Shown piece after piece: positions 49,823-59,765 of a stretch of 64,000 bases of DNA. The notes below the pieces were generated by a model. It did no database searches. It was not told the DNA's origin and saw only the letters and a list, made by a program, of their open reading frames with translations. The stretch's first letter is position 1, and every line of letters begins with the position of its first letter. The position numbers and the translations under genes were made by a program. Source of the stretch: Desulfobaccales bacterium (GTDB lineage Bacteria > Desulfobacterota > Desulfobaccia > Desulfobaccales > 0-14-0-80-60-11); NCBI GenBank assembly GCA_037481655.1, contig JBBFLF010000015.1, forward strand, positions 1 to 64,000, given 5' to 3'.

Positions 49823-50932
49823 ATGGCACCCACAGCCCCCATCACGTCGCTGATCCAGCCTCACCTGCTGCAGCTGACTCCTTATCAGGCCGGCAAGCCC
49901 CTGGAGGAACTGGCCCGGGAGCTGGGCCTCACCGACGCCATCAAACTGGCTTCCAACGAAAATCCTTTGGGTCCCTCCCCCAAGGCCGTGGCCGCCATCC
50001 AGGCGGAGCTGGCCACCCTGCACCGCTATCCCGACAGCCATGCCTACTATCTCCGGGAGGAGCTGAGCCGGCATCTGGGAGTGAAGCCCGAGCAGCTCAT
50101 CTTCGGCAACGGCTCCGACGAGATTCTGGACCTCCTGGTGCGGGCTTTGGTGCCCCCCGGGGGCGAAGTGGTGAGCACCAGCCATTCCTTCCTCATGTAC
50201 GGCCTTCTCACCCAGGCGGTGGGCGGGGTCTTTCGGGCCGTGCCCCTGAAAGACTTTGCGGTGGACCTCAAGGCGGTGGCTGCGGCCATCACCCCCAAAA
50301 CCCGGCTCGTGCTCCTCAACAACCCCAACAATCCCACCGGCACTGCCTTCTCCCGGCAGGAGTGGGAGACCTTCCTGGCGACCCTGCCGCCCACCGTCAC
50401 GGTGGCGCTGGATGAGGCCTATATCGAATTTGCCGCTGACCCCGAGGTGGCCCAGGGGCTCTCCTACCTGGCCGAGGACCGCCCCCTGGTGGGCCTGCGC
50501 ACCTTCTCCAAGGCCTACGGCCTGGCGGGCCTAAGGGTGGGATATGCCTACGGCCCCAGCGCCCTGATGGAGTGCTTGAATCGCCTCAGGCTGCCCTTCA
50601 ATGTCAACCGCCTGGCCCAGGCCGGAGCCCGGGCGGCCTTGCGGGATACGGAGTTCCTGGCCCGCACCCGGGAGCTGGTGTGGGAGGGGCGGGAGTTCCT
50701 GACCCGGGAACTCACCCGGCTGGGGGTGGAGGTGGTGCCCAGCCAGGCCAATTTCCTCCTCATTTACGTGGGTCGCCCCGGGCGCCAGGTCTATGAGGCC
50801 ATGCTCCGCCGGGGGGTCATCATCCGGGCCATGGATGCTTACGGGTTTCCGGAGCATATCCGGGTGAATGTGGGGTTGCCGGAGGAAAACCGCCGCTTCC
50901 TGGAGGCCTTCCGCACCGTCATGGGGTTGTAA
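49823..50932 (+). CDS. hisC: Histidinol-phosphate aminotransferase
   Basis: The protein has 369 residues. KLASNENPLGPSPKAVAAIQ, LIFGNGSDEILDLLVRALV and LLNNPNNPTGTAFSRQEW are HisC segments. DEAYIEFA holds the PLP-binding residues, and the PLP lysine K230 is in RTFSKAYGLAGLRVG. It transfers an amino group to imidazole acetol phosphate in histidine synthesis. Some family members act on aromatic amino acids instead. It is followed by cmk 8 bases later, so it is unlinked to other his genes. Confidence 0.85.
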   Translation: MAPTAPITSLIQPHLLQLTPYQAGKPLEELARELGLTDAIKLASNENPLGPSPKAVAAIQAELATLHRYPDSHAYYLREELSRHLGVKPEQLIFGNGSDEILDLLVRALVPPGGEVVSTSHSFLMYGLLTQAVGGVFRAVPLKDFAVDLKAVAAAITPKTRLVLLNNPNNPTGTAFSRQEWETFLATLPPTVTVALDEAYIEFAADPEVAQGLSYLAEDRPLVGLRTFSKAYGLAGLRVGYAYGPSALMECLNRLRLPFNVNRLAQAGARAALRDTEFLARTRELVWEGREFLTRELTRLGVEVVPSQANFLLIYVGRPGRQVYEAMLRRGVIIRAMDAYGFPEHIRVNVGLPEENRRFLEAFRTVMGL

Positions 50933-50940
50933 GGGAGACC

Positions 50941-51621
50941 GTGGGCCCGGCGCGTCTCATCACCATCGACGGCCCGGCCGGGGCCGGCAAGAGCACGGCG
51001 GCCCGGGGGCTGGCCAAGGCCCTGGGCTGGACCTACCTGGACAGCGGTGCCTTCTACCGGCTGGTGGCCTGGCAGGTGCGGCGTCACGGGGTCAATCCGG
51101 AGGATGAAGCGGCGGTGGCCGGCCTTTTGCCGCATCTGACCCCGGAGCCTGGCGAGGACGACCACGGCTTTTACCTGCAGGTGGACGGCCTGAGACTGTC
51201 CACGGAGCTGCGCACCCCGGAGGTGAGCCGGGAGGCCTCCCGGGTGGCCAAACTCCCGGCGGTGCGCCGCTGGGTGACGGACAAGTTGCGCCGGCTGGCC
51301 CAAGGTCGTCGGGTGGTGGCCGAAGGCCGGGACCTGGGCACAGTGGTCTTTCCCGAGGCCGACCTGAAGCTCTATCTGGAGGCGGACCTGACCATCCGGG
51401 CGGCCCGGCGGCAGCAGGAGCAGGACGCCCTGGGCGCCGGCGGCGATCTTTCGGCCACTCTTTCGGCCCTGGCGGCCCGGGACGCGCAGGACATAAACCG
51501 GGCTGAGGCGCCCCTCAAGGTGCCGGAGGGCGCGGTGATCGTGGACACCTCCCGGCTGACTCCCGAGGAAGTGGTGGCCCGCTGCCTGAAGCTGGCGGCC
51601 GAGCGCCTCGAGGGGGTCTGA
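50941..51621 (+). CDS. cmk: Cytidylate kinase
   Basis: The protein has 226 residues and starts at GTG 50941. ITIDGPAGAGKSTAARGLAK is the nucleotide-binding loop. YLDSGAFYRLVAWQVRRHGV and VVAEGRDLGTVVFPEADLKL are the CMP-binding parts, and RRQQEQDALG lies in the lid. It phosphorylates CMP and dCMP. cmk followed by rpsA is a very common pairing in proteobacteria, and here hisC precedes both. Confidence 0.92.
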   Translation: MGPARLITIDGPAGAGKSTAARGLAKALGWTYLDSGAFYRLVAWQVRRHGVNPEDEAAVAGLLPHLTPEPGEDDHGFYLQVDGLRLSTELRTPEVSREASRVAKLPAVRRWVTDKLRRLAQGRRVVAEGRDLGTVVFPEADLKLYLEADLTIRAARRQQEQDALGAGGDLSATLSALAARDAQDINRAEAPLKVPEGAVIVDTSRLTPEEVVARCLKLAAERLEGV

Positions 51622-51677
51622 ACCGCAGGATGAGGGGCCGCAAGGCTAAAGCGGCATGGTCCCGAGATGGGCTGGCT

Positions 51678-51701
51678 CCGGGGGCGGTCTGGCCGCCCCG
51701 G
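51678..51701 (+). other. Stem-loop between cmk and rpsA
   Basis: ccgggggcgg / ccgccccgg has a 5-base loop and a single bulged G. It lies about 55 bases before the rpsA start, where S1 autoregulation acts in some bacteria. There is no T-run, so it is not a terminator. Confidence 0.35.
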
Positions 51702-51754
51702 ATAATCATACGTAAACGTCAACTTCAACACCTTGTGAAGGGGGAACCTTTTTC

Positions 51755-53626
51755 ATGATTGACCTGGACAACAAAGAAGAAACCCTGCACCACCCACCTG
51801 GAGACGTGGAGATCCAGAACCGGCAGAGCGAGCCCCGCGAACCGATGTACGAGGCCGCCCCGGCCGCTGAGGCCGGCCCGGCCCCGGAACCCTCCCCCCC
51901 GCCGACCCCGGCCCCGGAGGCCGCAGCCGGCGGCGAGGAGGAGGAAGAAGCCACCATGTCGGAACTCATTGAGGAGAGCCTCCGCCGGGTGCAGGAAGGC
52001 GAGGTGGTGCGCGGCCGCATCGTCTCCCTCACCAAAGACTACGTCATGGTGGACATCGGTTACAAGAGCGAGGGCCAGATTCCCATCTCCGAATTCACCA
52101 CGCCGGACGGCGAGGTGACCGCCAAGGTGGGGGATCAGGTGGAGGCGTTGCTGGAGAGCCGGGAAGATGAAGAAGGTCCCCTCATGCTGTCCAAGACCAA
52201 GGCCTCCCGCCTTAAGGTCTGGGAGGAAATCTCCTACGCCTACCACAACGAGGGCGTGGTGGAGGGCACCATCACCGCCAAGGTGAAGGGCGGCTTCTCC
52301 GTGGATCTGGGCGGCATCACCGCCTTTTTGCCCGGCTCCCAGGTGGATCTGGTGCCCATTCGGCATCCGGACAGCCTCATCGGGCAGAAGTTCACCTTCC
52401 ATGTCCTCAAGTTCAACCGCAAGCGCCGCAACGTGGTGCTCTCCCGCCGCACCCTGCTGGAGAAGGCCAAAAACGAGGCCAAGGCCACCCTGCTCGCTAC
52501 CCTGGAGGAGGGCAAGGTGGTGGAAGGGGTGGTGAAAAACATCACCGACTACGGCATCTTCGTGGACCTGGGGGGGCTGGACGGGCTGCTGCACGTCACC
52601 GACCTCTCCTACGGCCGCATCCGCCATCCCGGGGACATGTTCAAGGTGGGGGATCACATCACCGTCAAGGTGCTGAGCTTCGACAAGGAAAAGGAGCGCA
52701 TCTCCCTGGGGCTCAAGCAGCTCCATCCTGACCCCTGGACCATGGTGCAGGAGCGCTATCCCATCGGCGCCATCGTCACCGGCAAGGTGGTGAGCCTCAC
52801 CGATTACGGCGCCTTCGTGGAGCTGGAGCCGGGGGTGGAGGGCCTCATTCATATCTCCGAGATGTCCTGGACCCGCAAGATCCGGCACCCCTCCCAGATC
52901 CTCAGCGCCGGGGACGTGGTGGAGGTGAAGATCCTGGAGGTGGAGCCCCAGCGCAAGCGCATCTCCCTGAGCCTGCGCCAGGTGGAGCCCAACCCCTGGG
53001 AGGTCATCGGGGAAAAATATCCGGTGGGTTCTGTCATTGAAGGCAAGATCAAGAACATCACCGACTTCGGCATCTTCATCGGCATTGACGAGGGCATTGA
53101 CGGCCTGGTGCACATCTCCGACATCTCCTGGACCAAGCGCTTCAAGCACCCGTCGGAGATCTTCAAGAAGGGCCAGACGGTGCAGGCCAAGGTGCTGGCC
53201 ATCGACAAGGAAAACGAGCGCTTCTCCCTGAGCATCAAGGAGCTGAACCCCAATCCCTGGGAGACCATCGACCAGCGCTACCCTGTGGGCGCGGTGGTTT
53301 CCGGTCCCATCACCAACATCACCGACTTCGGGCTGTTTGTGGAGATTGAGGAGGGGATCGAGGGCCTGGTGCACATCTCGGAATACAGCCGGGACAAGGA
53401 AAAGACCGCCTCCCTGAAGGTGGGGGACGTCATTCGGGCCAAGGTCATCCACTGTTCGCCCCAGGAGCGGCGGATCGGCCTCTCCATCCGCCGGCTGGAG
53501 ACCGAAGAGGAGCAGCGCACCTACCGGGATTACCTCAAGGGCTCCCAGGAGGCCACCACCAGTCTGGGGGACCTGCTCCGGGAATCCCTGGGCGAAAGCG
53601 AATCCCGCAAAAACGGCCCCAAATAA
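51755..53626 (+). CDS. rpsA: 30S ribosomal protein S1
   Basis: The protein has 623 residues. An acidic, proline- and alanine-rich leader of about 70 residues is followed by six S1 (OB-fold) repeats. Their starts read GEVVRGRIVSLTKDYVMVDI, VEGTITAKVKGGFSVDLGGI, VVEGVVKNITDYGIFVDLGG, VTGKVVSLTDYGAFVELEPG, IEGKIKNITDFGIFIGIDEG and VSGPITNITDFGLFVEIEEG. It helps the ribosome bind mRNA. ATG 51755 has aaggggg upstream. An internal ATG at 51956 also sits after a purine-rich run. Confidence 0.95.
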   Translation: MIDLDNKEETLHHPPGDVEIQNRQSEPREPMYEAAPAAEAGPAPEPSPPPTPAPEAAAGGEEEEEATMSELIEESLRRVQEGEVVRGRIVSLTKDYVMVDIGYKSEGQIPISEFTTPDGEVTAKVGDQVEALLESREDEEGPLMLSKTKASRLKVWEEISYAYHNEGVVEGTITAKVKGGFSVDLGGITAFLPGSQVDLVPIRHPDSLIGQKFTFHVLKFNRKRRNVVLSRRTLLEKAKNEAKATLLATLEEGKVVEGVVKNITDYGIFVDLGGLDGLLHVTDLSYGRIRHPGDMFKVGDHITVKVLSFDKEKERISLGLKQLHPDPWTMVQERYPIGAIVTGKVVSLTDYGAFVELEPGVEGLIHISEMSWTRKIRHPSQILSAGDVVEVKILEVEPQRKRISLSLRQVEPNPWEVIGEKYPVGSVIEGKIKNITDFGIFIGIDEGIDGLVHISDISWTKRFKHPSEIFKKGQTVQAKVLAIDKENERFSLSIKELNPNPWETIDQRYPVGAVVSGPITNITDFGLFVEIEEGIEGLVHISEYSRDKEKTASLKVGDVIRAKVIHCSPQERRIGLSIRRLETEEEQRTYRDYLKGSQEATTSLGDLLRESLGESESRKNGPK

Positions 53627-53818
53627 CCGGCCTGCCGGGGCAGTTGGGACTCAAGTTTGCCCTAAGTCCGCTCCGATAAAGAGACAGGGTGCCATGAAGG
53701 GCGCCGCCACGCAGTGGGGGCGCCCCTCTGCCGTAAGGCCGGACCCCGGGAGGGAGCCGAATCAGCCCTCTTTCCGGGGGGACCTGGACCCTGAGCCGCG
53801 AAAGGTGATGACACGATC

Positions 53819-54715
53819 ATGAGACGCCACCCCATCCTCACCTCCTTTCTCATCCTGGCCTTCATTCTTTTCTTCTTCGTGGGCCTGTCGGCCCTGACCC
53901 TGAAATGGGCCGGGAAGGAAAGCCTCTTTGCCAAGGCCCCCAAGGTGGGGGTGGTGGAGGTGAGCGGCCTCATCACCCAGTCCCAGCCCACCCTGAAAGA
54001 GCTGCGCCGCTTCCAGGAGGATGACCGCATCAAGGCCATCCTGGTGCGCATCAATTCCCCGGGCGGGGCGGTGGGCCCCTCCCAGGAGATCATGCGGGAG
54101 ATCCTCAAGGTCCGGAAGAAAAAGAAGGTGGTGGCCTCGCTGGAGTCCCTGGCGGCCTCGGGGGGCTACTATGTGGCCTGTGCGGCGGACGTCATCATGG
54201 CCAACCCCGGCACCGCGGTGGGGTCCATCGGCGTCATCATGAAGCTGGCCAACGTGGAGCAGCTCACCAAAAAGCTGGGGGTGGACTTTTACTCCCTCAA
54301 GGCCGGCGAGCTCAAGGACCTGGGTTCCCCTTTCAGGCCCATGACCCCTGAGGAGCGAGAGGCCCTGCAAAGCCTCCTGGACAACATCCACCAGCAGTTC
54401 ATCCAGGACGTGGCCCAAAACCGCAAAATCCCTCTGGAAAAGATGACCACCCTGGCCACCGGCACGGTCTTCACCGGCGAACAGGCCAAAAAGCTGGGGC
54501 TTATCGATGAGCTGGGGAACTTTGAAGACGCCCTGGAGCTGGCCGGCCGCCTGGGCGGCATCACCGGCAAGGTGGAGGCGGCCTACCCCCCTAAGAAGCG
54601 CCCCTCGCTGCTCAGCCTGATCATGGGGGGCGATACCGAAAACCATCTGCACGCCCTGGCGGAATTCCTCTCCCCCTACCCGGAGCCGGCCTTCCTGCCG
54701 CCGTGGTTCCGCTAA
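53819..54715 (+). CDS. sppA: Signal peptide peptidase SppA, short form
   Basis: The protein has 298 residues. A single N-terminal anchor (LTSFLILAFILFFFVGLSAL) is followed by a clp-like protease domain. VRINSPGGAVGPSQEI lies near residue 80, the nucleophile S114 is in SLAASGGYYVACAAD, and the base lysine K166 is in KAGELKDLGSPF. This is the single-domain form found in Bacillus and many proteobacteria. It digests leftover signal peptides. A terminator follows shortly after. Confidence 0.9.
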   Translation: MRRHPILTSFLILAFILFFFVGLSALTLKWAGKESLFAKAPKVGVVEVSGLITQSQPTLKELRRFQEDDRIKAILVRINSPGGAVGPSQEIMREILKVRKKKKVVASLESLAASGGYYVACAADVIMANPGTAVGSIGVIMKLANVEQLTKKLGVDFYSLKAGELKDLGSPFRPMTPEEREALQSLLDNIHQQFIQDVAQNRKIPLEKMTTLATGTVFTGEQAKKLGLIDELGNFEDALELAGRLGGITGKVEAAYPPKKRPSLLSLIMGGDTENHLHALAEFLSPYPEPAFLPPWFR

Positions 54716-54748
54716 CAGGTCAGGACGCCAAGACGCCGCGCCGCGAAC

Positions 54749-54787
54749 AAAAAACCCGGGGAAACGGCTGGTCCCCGGGTTTTTTTG
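54749..54787 (+). terminator. Rho-independent terminator after sppA
   Basis: aaaaaacccgggga / tccccgggttttttt with a 9-base loop. The symmetric A and T runs mean it can work in both directions. Confidence 0.85.
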
Positions 54788-54975
54788 TTTTTTGCGGACT
54801 CCGTCAGGGTGCAGGCAGACCGCTCAAGTCACCGTCAGCTGCCCTGCCATGGATTTCCTCCCATAGGTTCCAGCCTGTGTAGCGCTCCTTGACCTTGGGG
54901 CAGGAAAAGGAAGCGGTGCCTGGAGACCCATTTCCCCTTTGCTTTCGGCCAATCCCCAGTCTCCCCGCGTCCGCC

Positions 54976-55602
54976 TCAGGCGAACATGCTCACATCGCCC
55001 TGCCCCGCCCGAATGACTTCCGGCACGTCGTCGATGAGGGAGATGACGCTGGAGGGCCGGGGCGGGATGATGCCGGCATCGATGACCAGGTCCAGGTGGC
55101 CCTTGAACATCTCCGCCACCGCGTAGGGGTCGCTTTCCGCCAGGCTGCCCGCCAGGTTGGCCCCGGTGGAGATGATGGGGTGCCCCAGCATGCTCACCAG
55201 GGCCAGGCAGATGGGGTGGTTGGGCACCCGGATGCCCACGGTGTTGCGCCGGGTCTGAAGGATCTTGGGGACCTGCCGGGAGGCCTCCAGGATGAAGGTG
55301 TAGGGGCCCGGCAGCAGGCGCTTCATGGTCTTGTAGGCGTAATTGCCCACCCGGGCGTATTCACTGATGTTCTTGAGATCGGAACAGATGAAGCTGAAGG
55401 GTTTGTTCACCGGCCGGCGCTTGATCTGGTAGAGCCGGGAAATGCCCTTGAGATTGTAGAGGTCGCACCCCAGGGCGTAGCCGGTGTCGGTGGGGTAGCC
55501 GATGAGGCCGCCGGCCAGCAGGGTGTCCACCACCTGCCGGAGCAGCCGTTCCTGGGGATTGTCGGGATTGATCTTGATGATGGGGGGGAGCTTCGCCTTC
55601 AT
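54976..55602 (-). CDS. YrdC/Sua5 family threonylcarbamoyl-AMP synthase-like protein
   Basis: The protein has 208 residues. LLAGGLIGYPTDTGYALGCD and KRRPVNKPFSFICSDLKNIS are the substrate-binding segments of the family, with RRNTVGIRVPNHPICLALVS and PIISTGANLAG completing the fold. It should make threonylcarbamoyl-AMP for the t6A base in tRNAs that read ANN codons. It lacks the C-terminal Sua5 domain and resembles the YciO branch, whose role is less certain. ATG 55602 has ggaggg upstream; 55641 is in frame but less likely. Confidence 0.8.
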   Translation of the reverse strand: MKAKLPPIIKINPDNPQERLLRQVVDTLLAGGLIGYPTDTGYALGCDLYNLKGISRLYQIKRRPVNKPFSFICSDLKNISEYARVGNYAYKTMKRLLPGPYTFILEASRQVPKILQTRRNTVGIRVPNHPICLALVSMLGHPIISTGANLAGSLAESDPYAVAEMFKGHLDLVIDAGIIPPRPSSVISLIDDVPEVIRAGQGDVSMFA

Positions 55603-55726
55603 GGCCCTGCCCTCCGAAGTGATGAAGGTGGGAAACAGCACCCGGGAAAGCCGCCCGGTCCCTCCCTTTCCGAGGGGAGTTGGGTTTCTTTTCCCAGAAG
55701 GTCAAAGACCCTGCTCTCAGTTTATG

Positions 55727-55770
55727 GGGGAGAGGGGGCAAAAGGCCACTGCCCCTGGTCCCCTCTTACT
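55727..55770 (+). repeat. Possible degenerate copy of the palindromic element
   Basis: gggggagagggggc on the left and gcccctggtcccctctt on the right. It shares the opening gagagggggc with the clear copies but lacks the caacccc tail. Confidence 0.3.
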
Positions 55771-55823
55771 CAAGCCAGGTGCTTTGGCCTGCCTTGCAGA
55801 AAGGGCCCATTCCTCCCAAGCCC

Positions 55824-57242
55824 TCAGCGACTCCGCTTTTTCGGCCGGGCCGGGGCTTTGCGTCTCTCCGGGGCCGCGGCCGCCGGTGCCGGCGCTTTCA
55901 CCGCCATCATGCCCTGGACCTGGTCCTTATGCCATTTGGGGTCCCACCACTCCAGGGGATCCACAAACTCCCCGTGCACCATGACCGAATAATGCAGGTG
56001 GTCCCCGCCGGCCAGACCCGTGGCGCCGGTGAGCCCCAGCCTGGCCCCTCTCTCCACCCGCTCGCCCGCCTTGACGTCCAAGCGGCTCAGGTGGCTGTAC
56101 ATGGAAAAGATGCCCAGGCCGTGGTCCAGGACCACGGTGTTGCCGTAGATCCCCAGGGGCTCCGCCAGGACCACCACCCCCGTGGCGGTGGCAGGCACCG
56201 GGCTGCGCTCCAGGGAGGCCAGGTCCTCCCCCAAATGGGTCTGATGATCCACCGCTTTGCCCTGGTATATGTAGGTGCGCTTGTCGCCGAAGCGGGCCAT
56301 GGGCTTGCCCAGGTAGCGCTGAAAGGCCCCGGACCACAGCGCCTGAGGCTGGCTTTTTTGGCACAGACTTCTCAGTTTTTCATGATTGGCCCGGCGCATC
56401 TCCCGGTTCACCGTGAGGAAGGCCTGGAGGGGATCGGGATGTTGCACCTGGAAGGTGGCGGCCACCTGGCGCAGGAAGTTCTCTGAGAGATTCATGTTGT
56501 CATGGCGCCACTTGCGGGGCTTCAGGGTGAGGGGCACCGGCCGTTTCACCTCCTCCCCCACCCCGGGGCGGGCCACCAGCTCCACGCTGAAGGGCACCGT
56601 GGGCTCCAGGGGGATGGGGAAGAAAGCCACATATTCCCCCTTTTCTCCCTGGGGCAGGGGATAGCCAGGGGAGAGGCGGCCGTTCACCCGGACGCCGCTT
56701 TCCGCCACCTCTTTGTTGAGGCGATATCTCATCACCCCGGTGCCGCCGAAATGCAGCAGATGATTGACCCCCTCAAAGGCAAGGTGCACGGGCACCAGGT
56801 CGATGACCACCTCCCGGCTCCAGGTGGCGCTGCGGCCCTGAAAGAACCCCCGCCAGGAGCGGTCCCGCACCGTGGCCGTCAAGGTGGCCTTGCCCTCCGA
56901 GAAGCCGAGCTCGGGGGGCGCCACCTGCACGGGAATCTCCGTCTCTTTGCCGGGCTCCCCGCCGGGCGGGAAGGTCTGGGTCAGGACCACCTTTTCCTGC
57001 CCTCCCTGGGTCAGGGTGACCCGCACCTCCTTCAGCCCGCTGGAGGCATCGGCCGCCTTCAGGGTGACGGTGGTGCGGCGGCCCAGCACTGTGAGCCCCT
57101 CGGGGCCCTGAAGGACCGGATCCTCCCAGTCCAGGGCTGCAAACCCCCACCACAGGAGCAGCCCCAGCCCGGCCAGGGGTATGAGCCAGAGGACATACCC
57201 CGCCTTCTTACTCACGGACCATTTGCGCCAGCTTTTTCTCAT
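55824..57242 (-). CDS. M23 family (LytM-type) metallopeptidase
   Basis: The protein has 472 residues. A membrane anchor (VLWLIPLAGLGLLLWWGFAA) lies near residues 17-36. A long beta-rich region of about 250 residues resembles immunoglobulin-like spacers. The peptidase domain near residues 330-440 has DHQTHLGEDLASLE and, at the end, GDHLHYSVMVHGEF, giving the zinc ligands. A basic, alanine- and proline-rich tail closes it. It should cut peptidoglycan cross-bridges or regulate another hydrolase. It is divergent from copA. Confidence 0.85.
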   Translation of the reverse strand: MRKSWRKWSVSKKAGYVLWLIPLAGLGLLLWWGFAALDWEDPVLQGPEGLTVLGRRTTVTLKAADASSGLKEVRVTLTQGGQEKVVLTQTFPPGGEPGKETEIPVQVAPPELGFSEGKATLTATVRDRSWRGFFQGRSATWSREVVIDLVPVHLAFEGVNHLLHFGGTGVMRYRLNKEVAESGVRVNGRLSPGYPLPQGEKGEYVAFFPIPLEPTVPFSVELVARPGVGEEVKRPVPLTLKPRKWRHDNMNLSENFLRQVAATFQVQHPDPLQAFLTVNREMRRANHEKLRSLCQKSQPQALWSGAFQRYLGKPMARFGDKRTYIYQGKAVDHQTHLGEDLASLERSPVPATATGVVVLAEPLGIYGNTVVLDHGLGIFSMYSHLSRLDVKAGERVERGARLGLTGATGLAGGDHLHYSVMVHGEFVDPLEWWDPKWHKDQVQGMMAVKAPAPAAAAPERRKAPARPKKRSR

Positions 57243-57382
57243 GGAAGTGACAGAAAGGGGGGAGCAGAACTGTTGTGGCCTCCCCCGCCCTCATGGTAGC
57301 AAAGGTTCCTGGAACTGGCAAGCCCGGATGCCAGCGGCATGCCCGCAGGTCATGGATGGCGCTCAGGGAATAACCGAGATGT

Positions 57383-57403
57383 AAATGATTTTTTTAATCA
57401 TTT
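57383..57403 (+). promoter_or_regulatory. Perfect inverted repeat upstream of copA
   Basis: aaatgatt and aatcattt are separated by five T. The whole 21 bases are symmetric and sit in an AT-rich island about 140 bases before copA. It could be an operator for a copper-sensing or other regulator. It does not match the CueR or CopY boxes I can recall. Confidence 0.35.
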
Positions 57404-57539
57404 CTGGTAAAAATATCGTAAAGTAAAAAAATTATTGCTTCGGGTGAGAGAGTTCCCCGAGGTGGCAGCGGTCCGGGCTTTGCATTGTTAAACTAATAAC
57501 CCTAGGTTTATCAGCCGTCCCCTGAAGGGAGGAAGGCCC

Positions 57540-59753
57540 GTGGCCCGAGAGCAGACCGAAGTCACCCTGGCCCTGGGCGGCCTGCACTGCGCCGCCTGTG
57601 TCGCCCGGGTGGGCAAGGCCTTAAGTGAGGTCCCTGGGGTGGAAAAGGCCCAGGTCAATCTGGCCACCCGCCAGGCCAAGGTGGTCTACGACCCCCGGCA
57701 AGCGTCGTTGGAGGACCTGAAACGGGCGGTCATTGACGCCGGTTACCAGGTGGAGCAGGTCTTCCGGGGGCCTGCCCGGGCCCCGGCGGTGCCGGAAGCG
57801 GAGCTCCGCACCTTCCGGCTGCGCTTCCTCACCGCCCTGGGGCTCAGCCTGCCGGTGATGGCCGCGTCCATGTTTCCTGGCTTGCCGGCGGCTCTGGGCC
57901 TCTCCCCGGGACAGAACCATCTTTTGCAATTCGTCTTTACCACCCCCGTCCTTTTTGCCTGCGGCTGGCCCTTCTTCCAGGGGGCCCTGAAGGCGGCCCG
58001 GCATCTGGCCGCCAACATGGACAGCCTGGTGGCCCTGGGCACCACCGCGGCGTATCTCTACTCCCTCTGGGTCACGTTCTTTCCGGGGCAGGTGACGGCC
58101 CTGGGTCAGGAAGCGGTGGTCTATTTCGACACCACGGTGATGATCATCACCGTCATCCTGCTAGGCCGCTGGCTGGAGGCCCTCTCCCGGGGGCGGGCCG
58201 GCGAGGCCATCCGGCGGCTCTTTGCCTTGGCGCCGCCCCGGGCCACCGTGCTCCGGGATGGCCAGGAGGTGCAGGTGCCGTTGGAGGAGGTGGCGGTGGG
58301 GGAGCTGGTGGTGGTGCGCCCCGGGGAGCGCCTGCCGGTGGACGGCGTGGTGGTGGAGGGCACCAGCAGCGTGGATGAGTCCATGCTCACCGGGGAGAGC
58401 CTGCCGGTGACCAAGGAGCCCGGCGCCGAGGTCTGGGGGGCCACCCTCAATCAGCAGGGCCACCTCGTCTACCGGGCCACCCGGGTGGGGCAGGAGACGG
58501 TCCTGGCCCAGATCATCCGCCTGGTGAGCGAAGCCCAGAGCAGCAAGGCCCCCATCGAACGGCTGGCGGACAAGGTCTCCGGCATCTTCGTGCCCATCGT
58601 CATGGCCATCGCCGGGCTCACCTTCCTGGGCTGGCTATACTTGGCGCCCCAGGCGTCCCTGGCCCCGGCCCTCATCCATGCCGTGGCGGTGCTCATCATC
58701 GCCTGCCCCTGCGCCCTGGGCTTGGCCACTCCCACCGCGGTGATGGTGGGCACCGGCCGGGGCGCGGAGCTGGGCATCCTCATCCGGGGCGGTGACCCCC
58801 TGGAGCGGGCCTACCGCCTCACCACCGTCATCTTTGACAAGACCGGCACCCTCACCCTGGGCAAGCCCCGCATCACCGACGTCTGGGCCTGGGCAGGCTG
58901 GAAGGAGATCCAGGTGCTCTCTTACGCCGCCGCCCTGGAGGAGAAATCCGAGCACCCCCTGGCCCAGGCGGTGGTGCTGGCGGCCCGCCAGAAAAAACTC
59001 AAGTTGCCGGAAGTCACGGAGTTCCAGGCCGTCCCGGGTCTGGGGGTCAAGGCCCGCATCAACGGGCAGGAGGTGCTCCTGGGGAATCTCACCTTCATCA
59101 AACGGGCCGGTATCCCCCATGCCGATCTGTCCCACTACCAGGAGCAGTTGGCCGCCGAAGGCAAGACCACCATCTTTCTGGCGGTGGACGGGGCCGCCAA
59201 GGGGCTTTTGGCCGCCATGGATACCGTCAAGCCCTTCGCCCGGGAGACGGTGCAGGCCCTTAGGCAGATGGGCCTCAGCATCCGGCTGCTCTCCGGCGAC
59301 ACCCGGGCCGCGGCCCAGGCGGTGGCCGACATGGTGGGCATCCGCAAGGTCATGGCCAATGTCCTGCCGGCGGAAAAGAGCCGGGCGGTGGCGGAGCTCC
59401 AGGCCCAGGGCGAGGTGGTGGCCATGGTGGGGGACGGCATCAACGATGCGCCGGCCCTGGCCCAGGCGGATGTGGGCATCGCCCTGGGGACGGGGGCCGA
59501 TGTGGCCTTGGAAGCCGCCGACCTCACCCTCATCCGGGACGATCTCCGCCTCATCCCCCAGGCCCTGACCTTGGCCCGGGTGATGATGCGCATCATCCGC
59601 CAGAACCTCTTCTGGGCCTTCTGCTACAACGTGGTGGCCATCCCGGCCGCGGCCCTGGGCTATCTCTCCCCTGCGCTGGCCGCGCTGGCCATGGGGCTGA
59701 GCTCCGTGAGCGTGGTGACCAACAGCCTGCGCCTGCGCCGTTTCGGCAAATAG
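57540..59753 (+). CDS. copA: Heavy-metal P-type ATPase, copper exporter type
   Basis: The protein has 737 residues and starts at GTG 57540. One N-terminal metal-binding domain carries [14 protein letters not shown] with C17 and C20. AACPC-type text (here [19 protein letters not shown], near residue 390) is the membrane copper site. [13 protein letters not shown] has the phosphorylated aspartate near 433, [10 protein letters not shown] the HP motif, and [19 protein letters not shown] the hinge. [12 protein letters not shown] is the dephosphorylation loop. It should export Cu(I). Eight membrane segments are expected. Confidence 0.92.
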   Translation: MAREQTEVTLALGGLHCAACVARVGKALSEVPGVEKAQVNLATRQAKVVYDPRQASLEDLKRAVIDAGYQVEQVFRGPARAPAVPEAELRTFRLRFLTALGLSLPVMAASMFPGLPAALGLSPGQNHLLQFVFTTPVLFACGWPFFQGALKAARHLAANMDSLVALGTTAAYLYSLWVTFFPGQVTALGQEAVVYFDTTVMIITVILLGRWLEALSRGRAGEAIRRLFALAPPRATVLRDGQEVQVPLEEVAVGELVVVRPGERLPVDGVVVEGTSSVDESMLTGESLPVTKEPGAEVWGATLNQQGHLVYRATRVGQETVLAQIIRLVSEAQSSKAPIERLADKVSGIFVPIVMAIAGLTFLGWLYLAPQASLAPALIHAVAVLIIACPCALGLATPTAVMVGTGRGAELGILIRGGDPLERAYRLTTVIFDKTGTLTLGKPRITDVWAWAGWKEIQVLSYAAALEEKSEHPLAQAVVLAARQKKLKLPEVTEFQAVPGLGVKARINGQEVLLGNLTFIKRAGIPHADLSHYQEQLAAEGKTTIFLAVDGAAKGLLAAMDTVKPFARETVQALRQMGLSIRLLSGDTRAAAQAVADMVGIRKVMANVLPAEKSRAVAELQAQGEVVAMVGDGINDAPALAQADVGIALGTGADVALEAADLTLIRDDLRLIPQALTLARVMMRIIRQNLFWAFCYNVVAIPAAALGYLSPALAALAMGLSSVSVVTNSLRLRRFGK

Positions 59754-59765
59754 GCGGCAATGCCA

